Origin: Bacteroidota bacterium
Lineage (GTDB): Bacteria > Bacteroidota > Bacteroidia > Cytophagales > Cytophagaceae
Reading direction: 5' to 3'
Length of the DNA: 64,000 nt
Assembly: GCA_023428135.1 (NCBI GenBank)
Contig: JAEYZG010000016.1
Span: 186,001 to 250,000 of the forward strand
Part shown: one piece after another, positions 49,848 through 59,991 of the stretch
Numbering within the stretch: the first letter of the stretch is position 1
How the letters are laid out: every line of letters starts with the position of its first letter
Position numbers and translations under genes: made by a program
Notes under the pieces: model-generated
What the model saw: the letters and a program-made list of their open reading frames with translations, nothing else
Told to the model about the DNA's origin: nothing
The model's database searches: none

Positions 49848-51755
49848 ATGAAATATATATTTACACTTTTTATTTTTCTTTATCCTCTTGTAAGTCAGTC
49901 ACAATCATTAAAAGTGCCTGATGATGTTTACGGTTTGAAGAACCCTACGCAAGATCAGGGAAAAGCATGTGCCTCATGTATGCGGGTGCTTATGCAAAAA
50001 CCTGCAGATGTACAATTTGGGTTTACGGTTCAGGACAATGATATCTATTTTGTTCTCACAGATTCAAGATGGTTGGAGTTATTCTTTAACAAATCACATG
50101 ATGGAATTGCAGTAGATATAGTGAGCAGAGATCTGTATTCATGTAAACTAAAAGGCAACAGGGCCAATAAACATTGGGCCTATGATGGTTATTTAAAGGA
50201 GCCAGTATATTGGAAAGATTTTAAGAAGACTGCATTGGTAGATGAGAAGGGGTTTGTATTTGTTAAAGTTGGTACCGTTCCGGACGAACTGGCAGGAAAA
50301 GAGTTAGAATATAATCTACTGCTGATCAGTAATAAATATGTATGCCATATCAATACCTTTTTTAGTGTTCCCTGGGATAGATGGGGACTTCTTGAGATGG
50401 GACTCTTCATGGACACTATTCCTTCCAAAGCAATAGCAGGAGCAAAAGAATTGACATCTGAAAAATATGAGTTATTCAGCAAAAGTATGAAGTTTGAAGT
50501 ACCTTTTGAAAAGAATAAATTCGAATATGCACCTTCTGACATTAAAGCGCTTACAGATTCTTTAAAACTTAATGATTACGAAATTAAAGATATTCAAATC
50601 AGAGCTTATTCATCAGTAGAAGGTCCTGAAAAAAGAAACATAGAACTGCAGGAAAAGAGAGCTGAAAGTATCATCAGGATTTTACAAGGTTATCAGACAG
50701 AAAAGATTAATAAAGATGTTCAGGCTTCTGAAAACTGGGTTGAATTTCTGGAGGATATTTCAGAATCAAGATTTTCGTACTTAAAATCACTCAGTAAAAT
50801 AGAAATAAAGCAGAAGCTTGAGGATAAACAGCTGACTGATCAGTTGGAGCCCATATTAAAAAGTCATCGCAAAGCCATTCTATTGATTAATCTTGAGAAA
50901 AAAGTTAAAATGGGAGATGATCCTGAAAAGTTAAAAGCCTCCTTTGAAAAAGCTATTATTGATAAAAACATTGAAGAAGCAAGAGCCATTCAGGAGGTTA
51001 TTTTTTCCAAGATAAGAAATAAATCCCTGCCTCAGGATTACATGCAATCCTTAAAAATTCCTGAGACATATGCTTATGGATCTCTGTTGTTTGAATATGC
51101 AATTTTTAATTATCAGGAAAATGAAACAGATCTATATACAAGCATCAGACTTTTTGAAAAGCTTCAGTTACTAATGCCAGGCAATAAAAATATTAGGTAT
51201 AATCTTACTGCGCTCAAAATAAGATCATGGGTTTATAGTCAGGGTGGTATAGATCCTGAGGAATTGCGAAGTGAGATAATGGCATTGCAGAAGATGGGAA
51301 TCGATCAAACCCTTATCAAAAGGATGCTCATTAATTATCACATAATCCGTAGTGAATATCAGATTTCTCTGAAGAATTATGCTGAAAAGGACAAATCTGT
51401 AAAATATATCCAAACCCAATATTCTACTTTGGTAGCTAATGAAAATGATGCATTGAATCTTGCCAGGTATTTTTCAAGTTATAGTAAGCTGGATTGGGCA
51501 GAAAAGGTACTTTTAAAATATGTCAAGAAGGTAGATGTCAATGAAGATGTATTGTTTTATTATTTAAATCTAACAATTGTTGATAGTAAAAAAACAGCTT
51601 CGCCGGAATACCGCACCATTATGCTAAATGCAATTAATATCAATAAAGAAAGGTTTTGTAAGATCTTTAATTCAGCAGCGAATGGGGGGATTACTTTTCA
51701 GCTTTTAAAAGATCAATATCTGAAAAATATGTATTGTGAAGGATGTGAAAATTGA
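49848..51755 (+). CDS. Secreted protein with OmpA-like segment, function unknown
   Basis: 635 residues from the ATG at 49848 (signal peptide ending SQSQ); a TTG at 49794 would put 18 residues before it. After a Cys pair (GKACASCMRVLM), residues about 225-290 resemble an OmpA-like peptidoglycan-binding domain: LTDSLKLNDYEIKDIQIRAY and NIELQEKRAESIIRIL. The rest is helical with possible TPR-like repeats. It ends NMYCEGCEN, a second Cys pair. The pairing of cysteines at both ends could form disulfides. No partner is obvious; the next gene is 258 bases away. Confidence 0.72.
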   Translation: MKYIFTLFIFLYPLVSQSQSLKVPDDVYGLKNPTQDQGKACASCMRVLMQKPADVQFGFTVQDNDIYFVLTDSRWLELFFNKSHDGIAVDIVSRDLYSCKLKGNRANKHWAYDGYLKEPVYWKDFKKTALVDEKGFVFVKVGTVPDELAGKELEYNLLLISNKYVCHINTFFSVPWDRWGLLEMGLFMDTIPSKAIAGAKELTSEKYELFSKSMKFEVPFEKNKFEYAPSDIKALTDSLKLNDYEIKDIQIRAYSSVEGPEKRNIELQEKRAESIIRILQGYQTEKINKDVQASENWVEFLEDISESRFSYLKSLSKIEIKQKLEDKQLTDQLEPILKSHRKAILLINLEKKVKMGDDPEKLKASFEKAIIDKNIEEARAIQEVIFSKIRNKSLPQDYMQSLKIPETYAYGSLLFEYAIFNYQENETDLYTSIRLFEKLQLLMPGNKNIRYNLTALKIRSWVYSQGGIDPEELRSEIMALQKMGIDQTLIKRMLINYHIIRSEYQISLKNYAEKDKSVKYIQTQYSTLVANENDALNLARYFSSYSKLDWAEKVLLKYVKKVDVNEDVLFYYLNLTIVDSKKTASPEYRTIMLNAININKERFCKIFNSAANGGITFQLLKDQYLKNMYCEGCEN

Positions 51756-51965
51756 CCAATTCGTTTTGCTTTTATTCATTTTCTAAAGCATACACCACAT
51801 GACAATATTGTAGAGGTAAAGTTAGAACATTTCAAATGGTCAAATTATTAGTTGAAATTAAGTTGCTCAAAGTAAGCAGTTTGTGTTTGTTTAATTATAG
51901 CAAGCCTATTTATTTTTCTATATAAGATTCTTCTTTGTTTTCAATTTCAACTTAAAATTATAAAT

Positions 51966-51973
51966 TAAATTTG
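51966..51973 (+). promoter_or_regulatory. Candidate -7 element of the MORN/transglutaminase operon
   Basis: TAAATTTG fits TAnnTTTG. It lies 41 bases upstream of the start at 52014. A TTTG at 51934-51937 is 28 bases upstream, longer than the usual spacing, so this is only suggestive. Confidence 0.3.
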
Positions 51974-52013
51974 TATTTGATTTTTTAACAAATAATAATA
52001 AAGGGGTATTTCT

Positions 52014-55000
52014 ATGTTTAATAAAATTTTTTTAATCCTGTTTTGCCTGTTATTTTGGCAAAGCCAGCCTTCTGTTGCTCAAAAGAAAAAGTTCATCATC
52101 AATTCTGCTGAAATCATCAATGAGGGAGTTTCTTTGTATGACGAAGGTAAGTATAAAGAGGCAGTTGAGACGTTAAAAGAAGTAGACAGAAATGACACTA
52201 ATTACGTTTGGGCACTTGCAGAGCTTTCTTTGTCTTATGTGGCTGATTCCCAGTTTGTACAAGGAGTCAAAATAGCTGATGAGGGTTTATCTTACAACTC
52301 AAAAAGTGAAAATCATTTCCTTAGAACCAAAGGAGTAGCCCTGGATAAAATGGGCAAAACTGATGAAGCTATAAAAGTAGATGAGTATGCCTTAAAAAAA
52401 TATCCCTGGGATTTCCTTACCCGATACAATTGCGCATTGGCATATGAGAAAAAGAACCTACCCAAGTCGATGGCAATGTACAGGGATGTTATTCAGAATT
52501 ACAATCCATTCCACCCATTAAGCCATTATAGATTATCCAATATTGCTTCTGAAGAAGGTAAACTGGTTCCTTATATGCTGGCCAGCTATATGTATCTTAT
52601 ACTTAAGCCCGGAGGATCAAATGCTCTTGATGTAATTACTAAAATTGAAAAACTTGTAAAAGGTGAAAGCAATCTGCCAGAAAATAAAGATAAATCCAAT
52701 TACAGCTTTGCAGACCTTGAAACCATTATAGAGTCTAAAGCAGCATTGAGTAGTAAATACAAACATAAAGTTAAACTCAATTATCCATTTGTTTCACAAA
52801 CTCAGCTTTTTCTTGAAAAGCTTGAATACAAGGCTTCTGACACTTCCATCTGGATGCAGCAATATGCCCCATTTTTTGTAGAACTGAATAAGAAAAACTA
52901 TCTCGAGCCCTTTGTTTATACAATGTTATCTGGCTTAAATATTCCTGAAGTTCAAAACTGGCTGAAGAAAAATCAGGCAAAGAAACAAGAGTTTTTTTCT
53001 TGGGCATCGAATTATTTATCAAAGGATATTACTAAGAAAACAGTAAGTATAGATGGAAAAGACCAGACACTAAGTGCCTGGTATTATGATACCAGATTTA
53101 TTCATTCGCTGGGTAATTATAAAGATGCTCAAAATGCGATTAGAACGGGGCACTGGATTTTTTATTATCCCAATACAGTTGTCAATGCTGAAGGTAATTA
53201 TGACAGCAATGGCAAAAAAACAGGTGAGTGGAAATACTACTATGAAAATGGTTTTCTGAAAGAAGTTGAAAGTTATAATGCGGGAAAGTCTGATGGACCT
53301 TACAAACTTTACTATCCGAATGGGGCAATCAAATACAGCTGTATTATGGCTAATGGAAGTATTCAGGGAGAACTTAAATACTATAATAATGCTGAAGTAC
53401 TTGAAACTTCTAATGCCTTTAAGGATGATAAATTAAATGGCTCATCTAAAAGTTTTTACAATAGTGGCAATATCAAGAGTGAGGTTAATTTCATTAATGG
53501 ACTCAAAGAGGGCAAAGCTAAAGACTTTAATAACATTGGAGGCCTGGTCAAAGAAGGGGAATATAAAAATGGTAAATATAATGGTACTTATAAATCTTAT
53601 CACAACAATGGGAAAGTTGCTTCTGAAGGCCTTTTGAAAGATGATAAGGAGGAAGGGGTATGGAATCATTACTATGATAACGGAAAACAAGGTGAGGTTT
53701 CCAATTTTAAAGATGGTAAAAACATTGGTTCATGGAAAAAATACTCTGAAAGAGGCCAACTTCTTGAAGAGTGTAATTATAATGAAAAAGGCAAACTGAA
53801 TGGAGAGCACAAAGTATATGATACAGATGGTAAACTTCATTATATTCTTGACTACAAAGATAGTAAGTTAAAAGGGCTAAGATATTTTGATAAGTCAGGC
53901 AAGGTTGTTTCTGAAAATAAAGAAAAAAGTGGAGTTCTAAAGTTAAAGTCTCTATACCCTGATGGAATAAATATTATGTCTGAAGGAACCTATAAAGATG
54001 GATTAAAAGATGGTGTATGGAAATTTTATGAATTAACCGGTATAGCTACTTCTGAGGTAAATTACAAAGCCGGAGTTAAGAACGGACCTGCCAAAACCTT
54101 TTATTTAAATGGTAAGAAAGATTCAGAGTTTAATTATAAAGACGGGCTGCTGGATGGCTTTTATCAAGGCTTTTATTCCAATGGCCAAACCTCTTTAGAA
54201 GGATATTATGTCAATGACAATAAAGAAGGTTACTGGTACAGATATTATCCTAATGGCAAATTGAGCGATGTTAATTATTATCTCAAAGGAGAAGAATATG
54301 GGGTTTATGAAGATTATTCCACAACTGGCTACAAACGTCTTATAACAGTGCTGAAAGATGGTGTATTTGCTGAAGAAACATTGTTCGACTCTACTGGAAA
54401 AGCCTACACTACTTGTACATTAAAATTGGGAACCGGAGATTTTACTCTGAAACATCTCAATAACAAACCTTACGTAAAGGTTAAAATGAAGGGTGGATTA
54501 TATCAGGGTGATTATCAAAAAAATTATCCTAATGGTAAACTCAAAGAGAAATACAATTACATAGACGGATTAAAGCATGGACCTTCCGAAGGTTTTACTG
54601 AAGAGGGAAAACCAGAATTTAAGGGTAGTTATTTTCTGGGGAAAAGAACTGGTATCTGGAAGTTTTATTATTCGGATGGGAAGACTATAAGCTCTATGGG
54701 CAAATACACTAATGGAGCAAAAGACAGTCTCTGGGTGTGGTATAATGAAGATGGCACGAAAAACAGTGAATTTTCTTACAAGGATAATAACCTTAACGGC
54801 CCAAACGTTTACTATGCTCCTGATGGAAAAGAAGTTATCCTCTTAAGGAATTTTGAGAACGATGTTCTGATTTCCTACAACAATATGAAAAACGGTGCGA
54901 ACGGTGACCTGATTCCCGTTGCCAATGAAACAGCTCAGATTACGGGGTATTATGCCAATGGAAACAAGGCTATGGAGTTTACATTGGATAAAAGTATGAG

Positions 55001-55295
55001 AGAAGGTAAATGCATTGTATATTATCCTTCCGGGAAGAAATGGTATGAAAAAAAATACAAAAACGGCGATACTGAAGGACCTAGAATCGAATATTATGCT
55101 GACGGAAAGGTTAAAGAAAAGGCAGACTATTTTGCAGATGAATTAAATGGAGTCCGAACTACCTATTACCCTAATGGAAACATTAAATCTTCTGAAAATT
55201 TCATACTGGGCGTTCTTCATGGAGTTTCCAGATTTTATGATGTCAATGGCAAATTGGTGAAAGAAAAAAAATACGTGGATGGTTGGACTTATTAA
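52014..55295 (+). CDS. Secreted TPR and MORN-repeat (YwqK-like) protein
   Basis: 1093 residues. Signal peptide ends SVAQ. Residues about 30-190 form TPR-like helices (GVSLYDEGKYKEAVETLKEV). From about 375 to the end the chain is a long array of MORN-like units of roughly 23 residues (for example YYPNGAIKYS, GEWKYYYENG and GVWKFYELTG), about thirty in all. Proteins with this module are often labelled YwqK-family antitoxin, but no toxin is adjacent and this one is secreted. It probably forms a long beta-meander rod. It heads an apparent operon with two transglutaminase-like genes. Confidence 0.8.
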   Translation: MFNKIFLILFCLLFWQSQPSVAQKKKFIINSAEIINEGVSLYDEGKYKEAVETLKEVDRNDTNYVWALAELSLSYVADSQFVQGVKIADEGLSYNSKSENHFLRTKGVALDKMGKTDEAIKVDEYALKKYPWDFLTRYNCALAYEKKNLPKSMAMYRDVIQNYNPFHPLSHYRLSNIASEEGKLVPYMLASYMYLILKPGGSNALDVITKIEKLVKGESNLPENKDKSNYSFADLETIIESKAALSSKYKHKVKLNYPFVSQTQLFLEKLEYKASDTSIWMQQYAPFFVELNKKNYLEPFVYTMLSGLNIPEVQNWLKKNQAKKQEFFSWASNYLSKDITKKTVSIDGKDQTLSAWYYDTRFIHSLGNYKDAQNAIRTGHWIFYYPNTVVNAEGNYDSNGKKTGEWKYYYENGFLKEVESYNAGKSDGPYKLYYPNGAIKYSCIMANGSIQGELKYYNNAEVLETSNAFKDDKLNGSSKSFYNSGNIKSEVNFINGLKEGKAKDFNNIGGLVKEGEYKNGKYNGTYKSYHNNGKVASEGLLKDDKEEGVWNHYYDNGKQGEVSNFKDGKNIGSWKKYSERGQLLEECNYNEKGKLNGEHKVYDTDGKLHYILDYKDSKLKGLRYFDKSGKVVSENKEKSGVLKLKSLYPDGINIMSEGTYKDGLKDGVWKFYELTGIATSEVNYKAGVKNGPAKTFYLNGKKDSEFNYKDGLLDGFYQGFYSNGQTSLEGYYVNDNKEGYWYRYYPNGKLSDVNYYLKGEEYGVYEDYSTTGYKRLITVLKDGVFAEETLFDSTGKAYTTCTLKLGTGDFTLKHLNNKPYVKVKMKGGLYQGDYQKNYPNGKLKEKYNYIDGLKHGPSEGFTEEGKPEFKGSYFLGKRTGIWKFYYSDGKTISSMGKYTNGAKDSLWVWYNEDGTKNSEFSYKDNNLNGPNVYYAPDGKEVILLRNFENDVLISYNNMKNGANGDLIPVANETAQITGYYANGNKAMEFTLDKSMREGKCIVYYPSGKKWYEKKYKNGDTEGPRIEYYADGKVKEKADYFADELNGVRTTYYPNGNIKSSENFILGVLHGVSRFYDVNGKLVKEKKYVDGWTY

Positions 55296-55302
55296 GATTA
55301 AA

Positions 55303-57234
55303 ATGAATACATCAATAAGGAGGACGCTCCTTGTTTATCTGGCGTTAATTAGTATCCCTGCAAAATTATTTGCACAGGATGCAAATTCATTATCCAAACA
55401 ATACCCTGACGAACTGGCAATCTACCTGAATAAAAAGAAATCAATCTTTCTGGATATTCAGGCTGATACCCTGACTATCAATACAGAAAACTTTTCTGAA
55501 ATGATCTATCTTAAAGATAATGCAAACATTCTTTCAGAAAAAGAAATTTACTATTCCGGCATGCTCAAGGTAAGTGATGTGGAAGCAAAGTGTGTGATTC
55601 CTAAAGGAGATGGAGGTATGAGGACTATAAAAGTTACTGAATTTATAGATGAGGATGTACAGGAGAGAGGTATTTTCTTCAATGATTCAAAGGTTAAGAA
55701 ATTTATTTACCCATCACTTCAAAAGGGCGCAAAATCATCACTTTTTTACAAAGAGTCTTATCTGGAACCAAGACTTTTCGGTCCATTCTTTTTCAGCGCA
55801 GAGGCATTGTCTTTAAATTCTGAATTATCCGTTACTTATAATAACAAGATTGATATTGGTTATAAGGTAATAGGTATAGATGAAACTGCACTTGAAAAAA
55901 GCGAGGTTAAAAAAGGTAGTAAAATTATTACAACCTGGAAAATGAAAAATGTACCAAGGTTAGAACGCGATGCAAAGGCTCCCAATATCAGGTATTATGC
56001 ACCTCAAATTATAGTTTATATTAAATCGCTTAAACTTAAAAACGGTACTGTTAATTACTCTTCCAACTACAAAGAGCTGTATCAGTGGACTTATAACCTT
56101 GTAAAAGGTATTAACAAAGATTCGGAGAAAGAGATCAGAGTGCTTGTCGATTCTTTGCTTGTCGGGGCCAAAACAGACCTGGAGAAATCTAAAAGAATTT
56201 TTTATTGGGTGCAGGACAACATCAGATACATTGCCTTTGAAGATGGCTATGGAGGTTTTATACCAAGGGATGCTGAAAAAGTATATAGAAAAAGATATGG
56301 TGACTGCAAGGATATGGCAAATATAACCTCATATATGCACAAGCTTGCCGGCATTCCGGCATATCTTACGCTTATTGGTTCAAGAGACATTCCTTACGCT
56401 GTCTCAGAAATTCCTTCTAGCTGTAACTTTAATCATATGATTGCTACAGTCAAACTGGATGATAAATACTATTTTCTGGATGCCACTGGCAAATATCAGT
56501 TGCACGGACAGCCAACTTCTATGATTCAGGATAAAGAAGGATTGATCGTAATGGGAAAAGACAGCTGTATGGTGCTTAAAGTACCATTAATGGAAAGAAG
56601 CAAGAATAAAATTATAGATACTGTTCATGTTGATTTTGAAAAAAACAACCTGAAAGGAAGAGGTAAGAGATATATTGAAGGGTATCCTAAAATTACATTT
56701 GCGCATGTATATGGCAATCTAGATCCGGAAGATAAGGTAGATTATTTCAATAGCTTTTTATCTAAAGGAAACAATAAATGCAAAGTAACTAACCCTGTTG
56801 TTAAAAACGCTTCTGAAAGAGAAAAACCAACTGTTGTAAAGTTTGATTTTAAAGTGGAAGATTACTCTTTAACATCTGGCAAAGAAGTATTTATTAATTT
56901 AAATCTGAATAAAGACCTTTCCTCTCTCAATTTTGAATCCTCAAATAGAAAGACAGACTTTGAAGAAGATTATAAATATGAAATGACGGAAGTTACTACC
57001 TTAAATATTCCCAAAGGATATAAAGTGAAATATGTTCCAGAAAATAAAAAAATTAATGAAAAGGATTTTGGTTTTGAAATTCAATATGAATTAAAAAAAG
57101 ATAAACTCATCTATACCAAAAAAATATACATAGACTTTCTTATCCTTAAAAAGGATCAATTCCCTACATGGAATAAGATGATCAAAGAATTAAATAAAGC
57201 CTATAAAGAAAACATCTCCATAGTTGAAAACTAA
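55303..57234 (+). CDS. Secreted transglutaminase-like protein (DUF3857-type), triad intact
   Basis: 643 residues from the ATG at 55303; the frame is open from 55279 inside the MORN gene. Signal peptide ends KLFAQ. A DUF3857-like beta region (about 40-240) precedes a transglutaminase core with Cys335 in YGDCKDMA, His378 in FNHMIATV and Asp393 in FLDATGK, the full catalytic triad. It could crosslink or cleave amide bonds, or bind peptides. A C-terminal beta domain follows. It lies seven bases after the MORN gene and nine before its paralogue. Confidence 0.82.
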   Translation: MNTSIRRTLLVYLALISIPAKLFAQDANSLSKQYPDELAIYLNKKKSIFLDIQADTLTINTENFSEMIYLKDNANILSEKEIYYSGMLKVSDVEAKCVIPKGDGGMRTIKVTEFIDEDVQERGIFFNDSKVKKFIYPSLQKGAKSSLFYKESYLEPRLFGPFFFSAEALSLNSELSVTYNNKIDIGYKVIGIDETALEKSEVKKGSKIITTWKMKNVPRLERDAKAPNIRYYAPQIIVYIKSLKLKNGTVNYSSNYKELYQWTYNLVKGINKDSEKEIRVLVDSLLVGAKTDLEKSKRIFYWVQDNIRYIAFEDGYGGFIPRDAEKVYRKRYGDCKDMANITSYMHKLAGIPAYLTLIGSRDIPYAVSEIPSSCNFNHMIATVKLDDKYYFLDATGKYQLHGQPTSMIQDKEGLIVMGKDSCMVLKVPLMERSKNKIIDTVHVDFEKNNLKGRGKRYIEGYPKITFAHVYGNLDPEDKVDYFNSFLSKGNNKCKVTNPVVKNASEREKPTVVKFDFKVEDYSLTSGKEVFINLNLNKDLSSLNFESSNRKTDFEEDYKYEMTEVTTLNIPKGYKVKYVPENKKINEKDFGFEIQYELKKDKLIYTKKIYIDFLILKKDQFPTWNKMIKELNKAYKENISIVEN

Positions 57235-57243
57235 ACCATCAAT

Positions 57244-59214
57244 ATGAATAAGCTTTTTAAAAAAGTTATCTTTTTTGCTATTTTTTGTAATGCAATAACG
57301 CTGTTTGCACAAAAGCCCGAAACCGATAGTTATGATTGGGAGGAAAAAAGAGCAAGGTTTAAGGTAAGTGCTGAAGATCAGAAAGAGTCTTGCGTAATTT
57401 TCAAAAATCACGCTTCTGAAGAGATCGCCTATAATGAGAAAAATGAACCCTACATTTATTCTGTTCACCACCTTATTGTAGCTGTTAACAATGAGTCTGG
57501 AATTGAGCAATACAATAAACTATCCATATCACTGGCTAATGTGATGGATATTATTGATATTAAAGTTAGGTCAATCAGCAAAGACGGCAAAATTGTCCTT
57601 ACGGATAAAAGCCACATGAAGGAAATTGAAAACCTGGAGAACAAAGGAGCCTTCAAAGTTTTCGCAGTAGAAGGAGTTGAGGTGGGAAGTGAAATAGAAT
57701 ACATTTATAAACTTAAAAAATATCCTGCTAACTCTGGAAGAAGATATATTCAGTTTTCAAACCCAAGCTACAATTATTCTTTTGAACTTATTGTGCCCGA
57801 ATTTTTAACCTATGATACAAAAGTTTATAATGGCAATGCAGAGGTTAAAGATACAGTTATAGAAAAAAAGAGACACATCTCTCTGAAGGTGAATAAAACA
57901 AATGCACTACCTAAGGAAGAATACAGCGATTACTGGGCAAATGTAATGCGTCTTGAATATAAAATCGCCAACAATAAAAGTACAGGTAAAACAAAAATAG
58001 TAACCTTTGCCGAAGCAGCTAAAACTATTTATGCCAACACTCATGTTACAGATTCTAAAATCGATAAACAGGTAGACGGACTCTTAAAGAAAATGAAACT
58101 TGACAAATCTGCTTCTGAAGAAGATAAAATCAGGCTTATAGAAAATCACATTAAGAGTAATTTTATAGTAAATCAAAATGGTGGTAGTGAAAGTTCTCAG
58201 ATTGATTTCATACTAAAGAATAAATTTGGTTCTAAATTCGGAATGACCAGGTTGTTTATTAAACTTTTTGAAAGAGCTGAAGTAGGCCACAGACTGGCAC
58301 TTTCTAATGATAAGACTAGCGAGCGATTTGATCCTAAGTTTGAATCATGGGATTATCTTGATGAGCAACTGATCTATTTTGACAAACTTGACAAATACAT
58401 GTCACCTGTACAGTTTGAGTTCCGTTATCCAATGATACCTTCCTATTTTCTGGGTAATTATGCAATGGTTATCAAGCCTGTTACAGTTGGAGACTATACC
58501 ACTGGACTGAGTGACATCAAGTTGATACCTTCTGTTGATTATAAGTTGAATCATGATAATCTCAATATCAATCTGTCTGTTGATCTGGAAAATGACAATT
58601 CAACAATCTCAATAGAGAGAAGTCTGAAAGGCTATAAAGCTATGTTTATACAGCCATATTATGATTTGATTCCTGAAGTTAAACGTAAAGAACTGTTTGA
58701 CGAGATTTTAAAAAGCCAGGCTAAAGACGGACATGTAAGCAATGTTACAGTAAAAAATGTAGACAAAAATATTTCTCCATTTATTCAGCCAATGCTTATT
58801 ACAGGTACTCTAAAAAGCGATGAACTGATTGAAAAAGCAGGTGGTAAATACTTGCTTAAAATAGGAGAAATTATTGGGCCACAGAATGAATTATATCAGG
58901 AAAAGAAAAGGAATACAGAGATCTCACTTGATTATCCAAATGAATATGTAAGAAAGATTAAGTTCGAAATTCCTCAGGGATATAAGGTTCCAAACCTGAA
59001 AGACCTTAATAAAAACATTGTTTTCAAAGACGGAACAGAAAACTCCATGGGCTTTACCTCTTCATATAAACTGGAAGGCAGAATAGTAACAATTGATGTG
59101 GAAGAGTATTATAAAAAACTTAATTATCCGGTTGAGGTATTTGAACAATTCCGGAAAGTAATTAATGCAGCAGCTGATTTTAATAAGATTACTCTTGTTC
59201 TTGAAAAGGAATAA
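57244..59214 (+). CDS. Secreted DUF3857-type protein with degenerate transglutaminase domain
   Basis: 656 residues, signal peptide ending TLFAQ. The order of domains is that of the preceding gene: a DUF3857-like N-terminal half, a transglutaminase-like region (about 290-400) and a beta C-terminus. The nucleophile position is lost: FGSKFGMT (near 331) replaces YGDCKDMA. The His and Asp positions are also not recognisable (QLIYFDKLDKYMSPVQF). It is probably a non-catalytic binding partner of the intact paralogue nine bases upstream. Confidence 0.75.
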   Translation: MNKLFKKVIFFAIFCNAITLFAQKPETDSYDWEEKRARFKVSAEDQKESCVIFKNHASEEIAYNEKNEPYIYSVHHLIVAVNNESGIEQYNKLSISLANVMDIIDIKVRSISKDGKIVLTDKSHMKEIENLENKGAFKVFAVEGVEVGSEIEYIYKLKKYPANSGRRYIQFSNPSYNYSFELIVPEFLTYDTKVYNGNAEVKDTVIEKKRHISLKVNKTNALPKEEYSDYWANVMRLEYKIANNKSTGKTKIVTFAEAAKTIYANTHVTDSKIDKQVDGLLKKMKLDKSASEEDKIRLIENHIKSNFIVNQNGGSESSQIDFILKNKFGSKFGMTRLFIKLFERAEVGHRLALSNDKTSERFDPKFESWDYLDEQLIYFDKLDKYMSPVQFEFRYPMIPSYFLGNYAMVIKPVTVGDYTTGLSDIKLIPSVDYKLNHDNLNINLSVDLENDNSTISIERSLKGYKAMFIQPYYDLIPEVKRKELFDEILKSQAKDGHVSNVTVKNVDKNISPFIQPMLITGTLKSDELIEKAGGKYLLKIGEIIGPQNELYQEKKRNTEISLDYPNEYVRKIKFEIPQGYKVPNLKDLNKNIVFKDGTENSMGFTSSYKLEGRIVTIDVEEYYKKLNYPVEVFEQFRKVINAAADFNKITLVLEKE

Positions 59215-59229
59215 ACTTAATAAAAAAAA

Positions 59230-59265
59230 ACAAGTGTTTATCCTCATTATCGGATAAGCACTTGT
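59230..59265. terminator. Hairpin after the transglutaminase operon
   Basis: Arms acaagtgtttatcc (59230-59243) and ggataagcacttgt (59252-59265), with one mismatch, around an 8-base loop. It lies 15 bases past the stop. There is no strong T tract on the plus strand, so termination is probable but not certain. Confidence 0.6.
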
Positions 59266-59456
59266 TGTTATAAATTTTATATTTATAATAACTTAGTGTA
59301 ACGATTTTTCTATGTAATTTTTGATAGACTGATGTCATCCAGGAAGTCAAAATAATTACAGGATGAAACATATGCAAGTAAGTAATAATCGTTAGGAAAT
59401 TGTTCGTAAATTTTTAAAAAATATTGATTTGTTCCGTTTTTTGTTAAATTAGCGAT

Positions 59457-59774
59457 ATGAAGATTTTTGTCTATCTATTAAGTGTCTATGTTATGGTATT
59501 ATCATTAATGCCATGCCTGGACTCTTATACCTGCGAAGACGAAAAAGCTTCTGTTTCCATTTCGGGCAACCATGATCATAGCAAAGATGAAGGTGATTTA
59601 TGCAGCCCATTTTGTATATGCTCTTGCTGTGGCGTTTCGTTTTTAGGAGTCAATATCCCGGTATTTTTTAGTCAGAGCATAAAAGTAATGGAGCCACGAG
59701 GCAATGTTCCTTATTACTCTGCATTTAATTCTTATTACTATCACTCATTCTGGCAGCCGCCAAAGCTTTCCTGA
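59457..59774 (+). CDS. Small Cys/His-rich exported protein of a metal-efflux locus (DUF6660-like)
   Basis: 105 residues with an N-terminal signal-like helix. The mature part is rich in Cys, His and acidic residues: SGNHDHSKDEGDLCSPFCIC followed by SCCGV, a plausible metal-binding segment. Similar small proteins sit directly before CzcA/CusA genes in Bacteroidota (DUF6660, from memory). It may sense or bind heavy metals in the periplasm. The pump gene begins 217 bases downstream; that gap shows no gene or hairpin. Confidence 0.75.
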   Translation: MKIFVYLLSVYVMVLSLMPCLDSYTCEDEKASVSISGNHDHSKDEGDLCSPFCICSCCGVSFLGVNIPVFFSQSIKVMEPRGNVPYYSAFNSYYYHSFWQPPKLS

Positions 59775-59991
59775 TAACAACTATTTGGGTAATTAAACAG
59801 CTTGTTCTTTAATAGGGGAAGCATATATTCAATCAATTATCTGAAAATTAAGTAAAACCGGAGAAGAGAAAAGTATCTGCGAACTTCCTGGATGGCTAAT
59901 TCCTGATAGCGAGAGTCTATTTGACTTTTGGTTAAAGCAGGTAAATCTGATCCATCAGAGAGTAAGCACTATTAAAAATCAGAATCTATTT

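Noticed and set aside
52014..55295. Toxin-antitoxin antitoxin label for the MORN-repeat protein
   Set aside because: The repeats resemble the YwqK module, but the protein is exported, over a thousand residues long and has no toxin gene beside it, so the label would mislead.
59775..59991. Metal-responsive riboswitch before the efflux pump
   Set aside because: The 217-base gap has no stable hairpin set or recognisable aptamer core.
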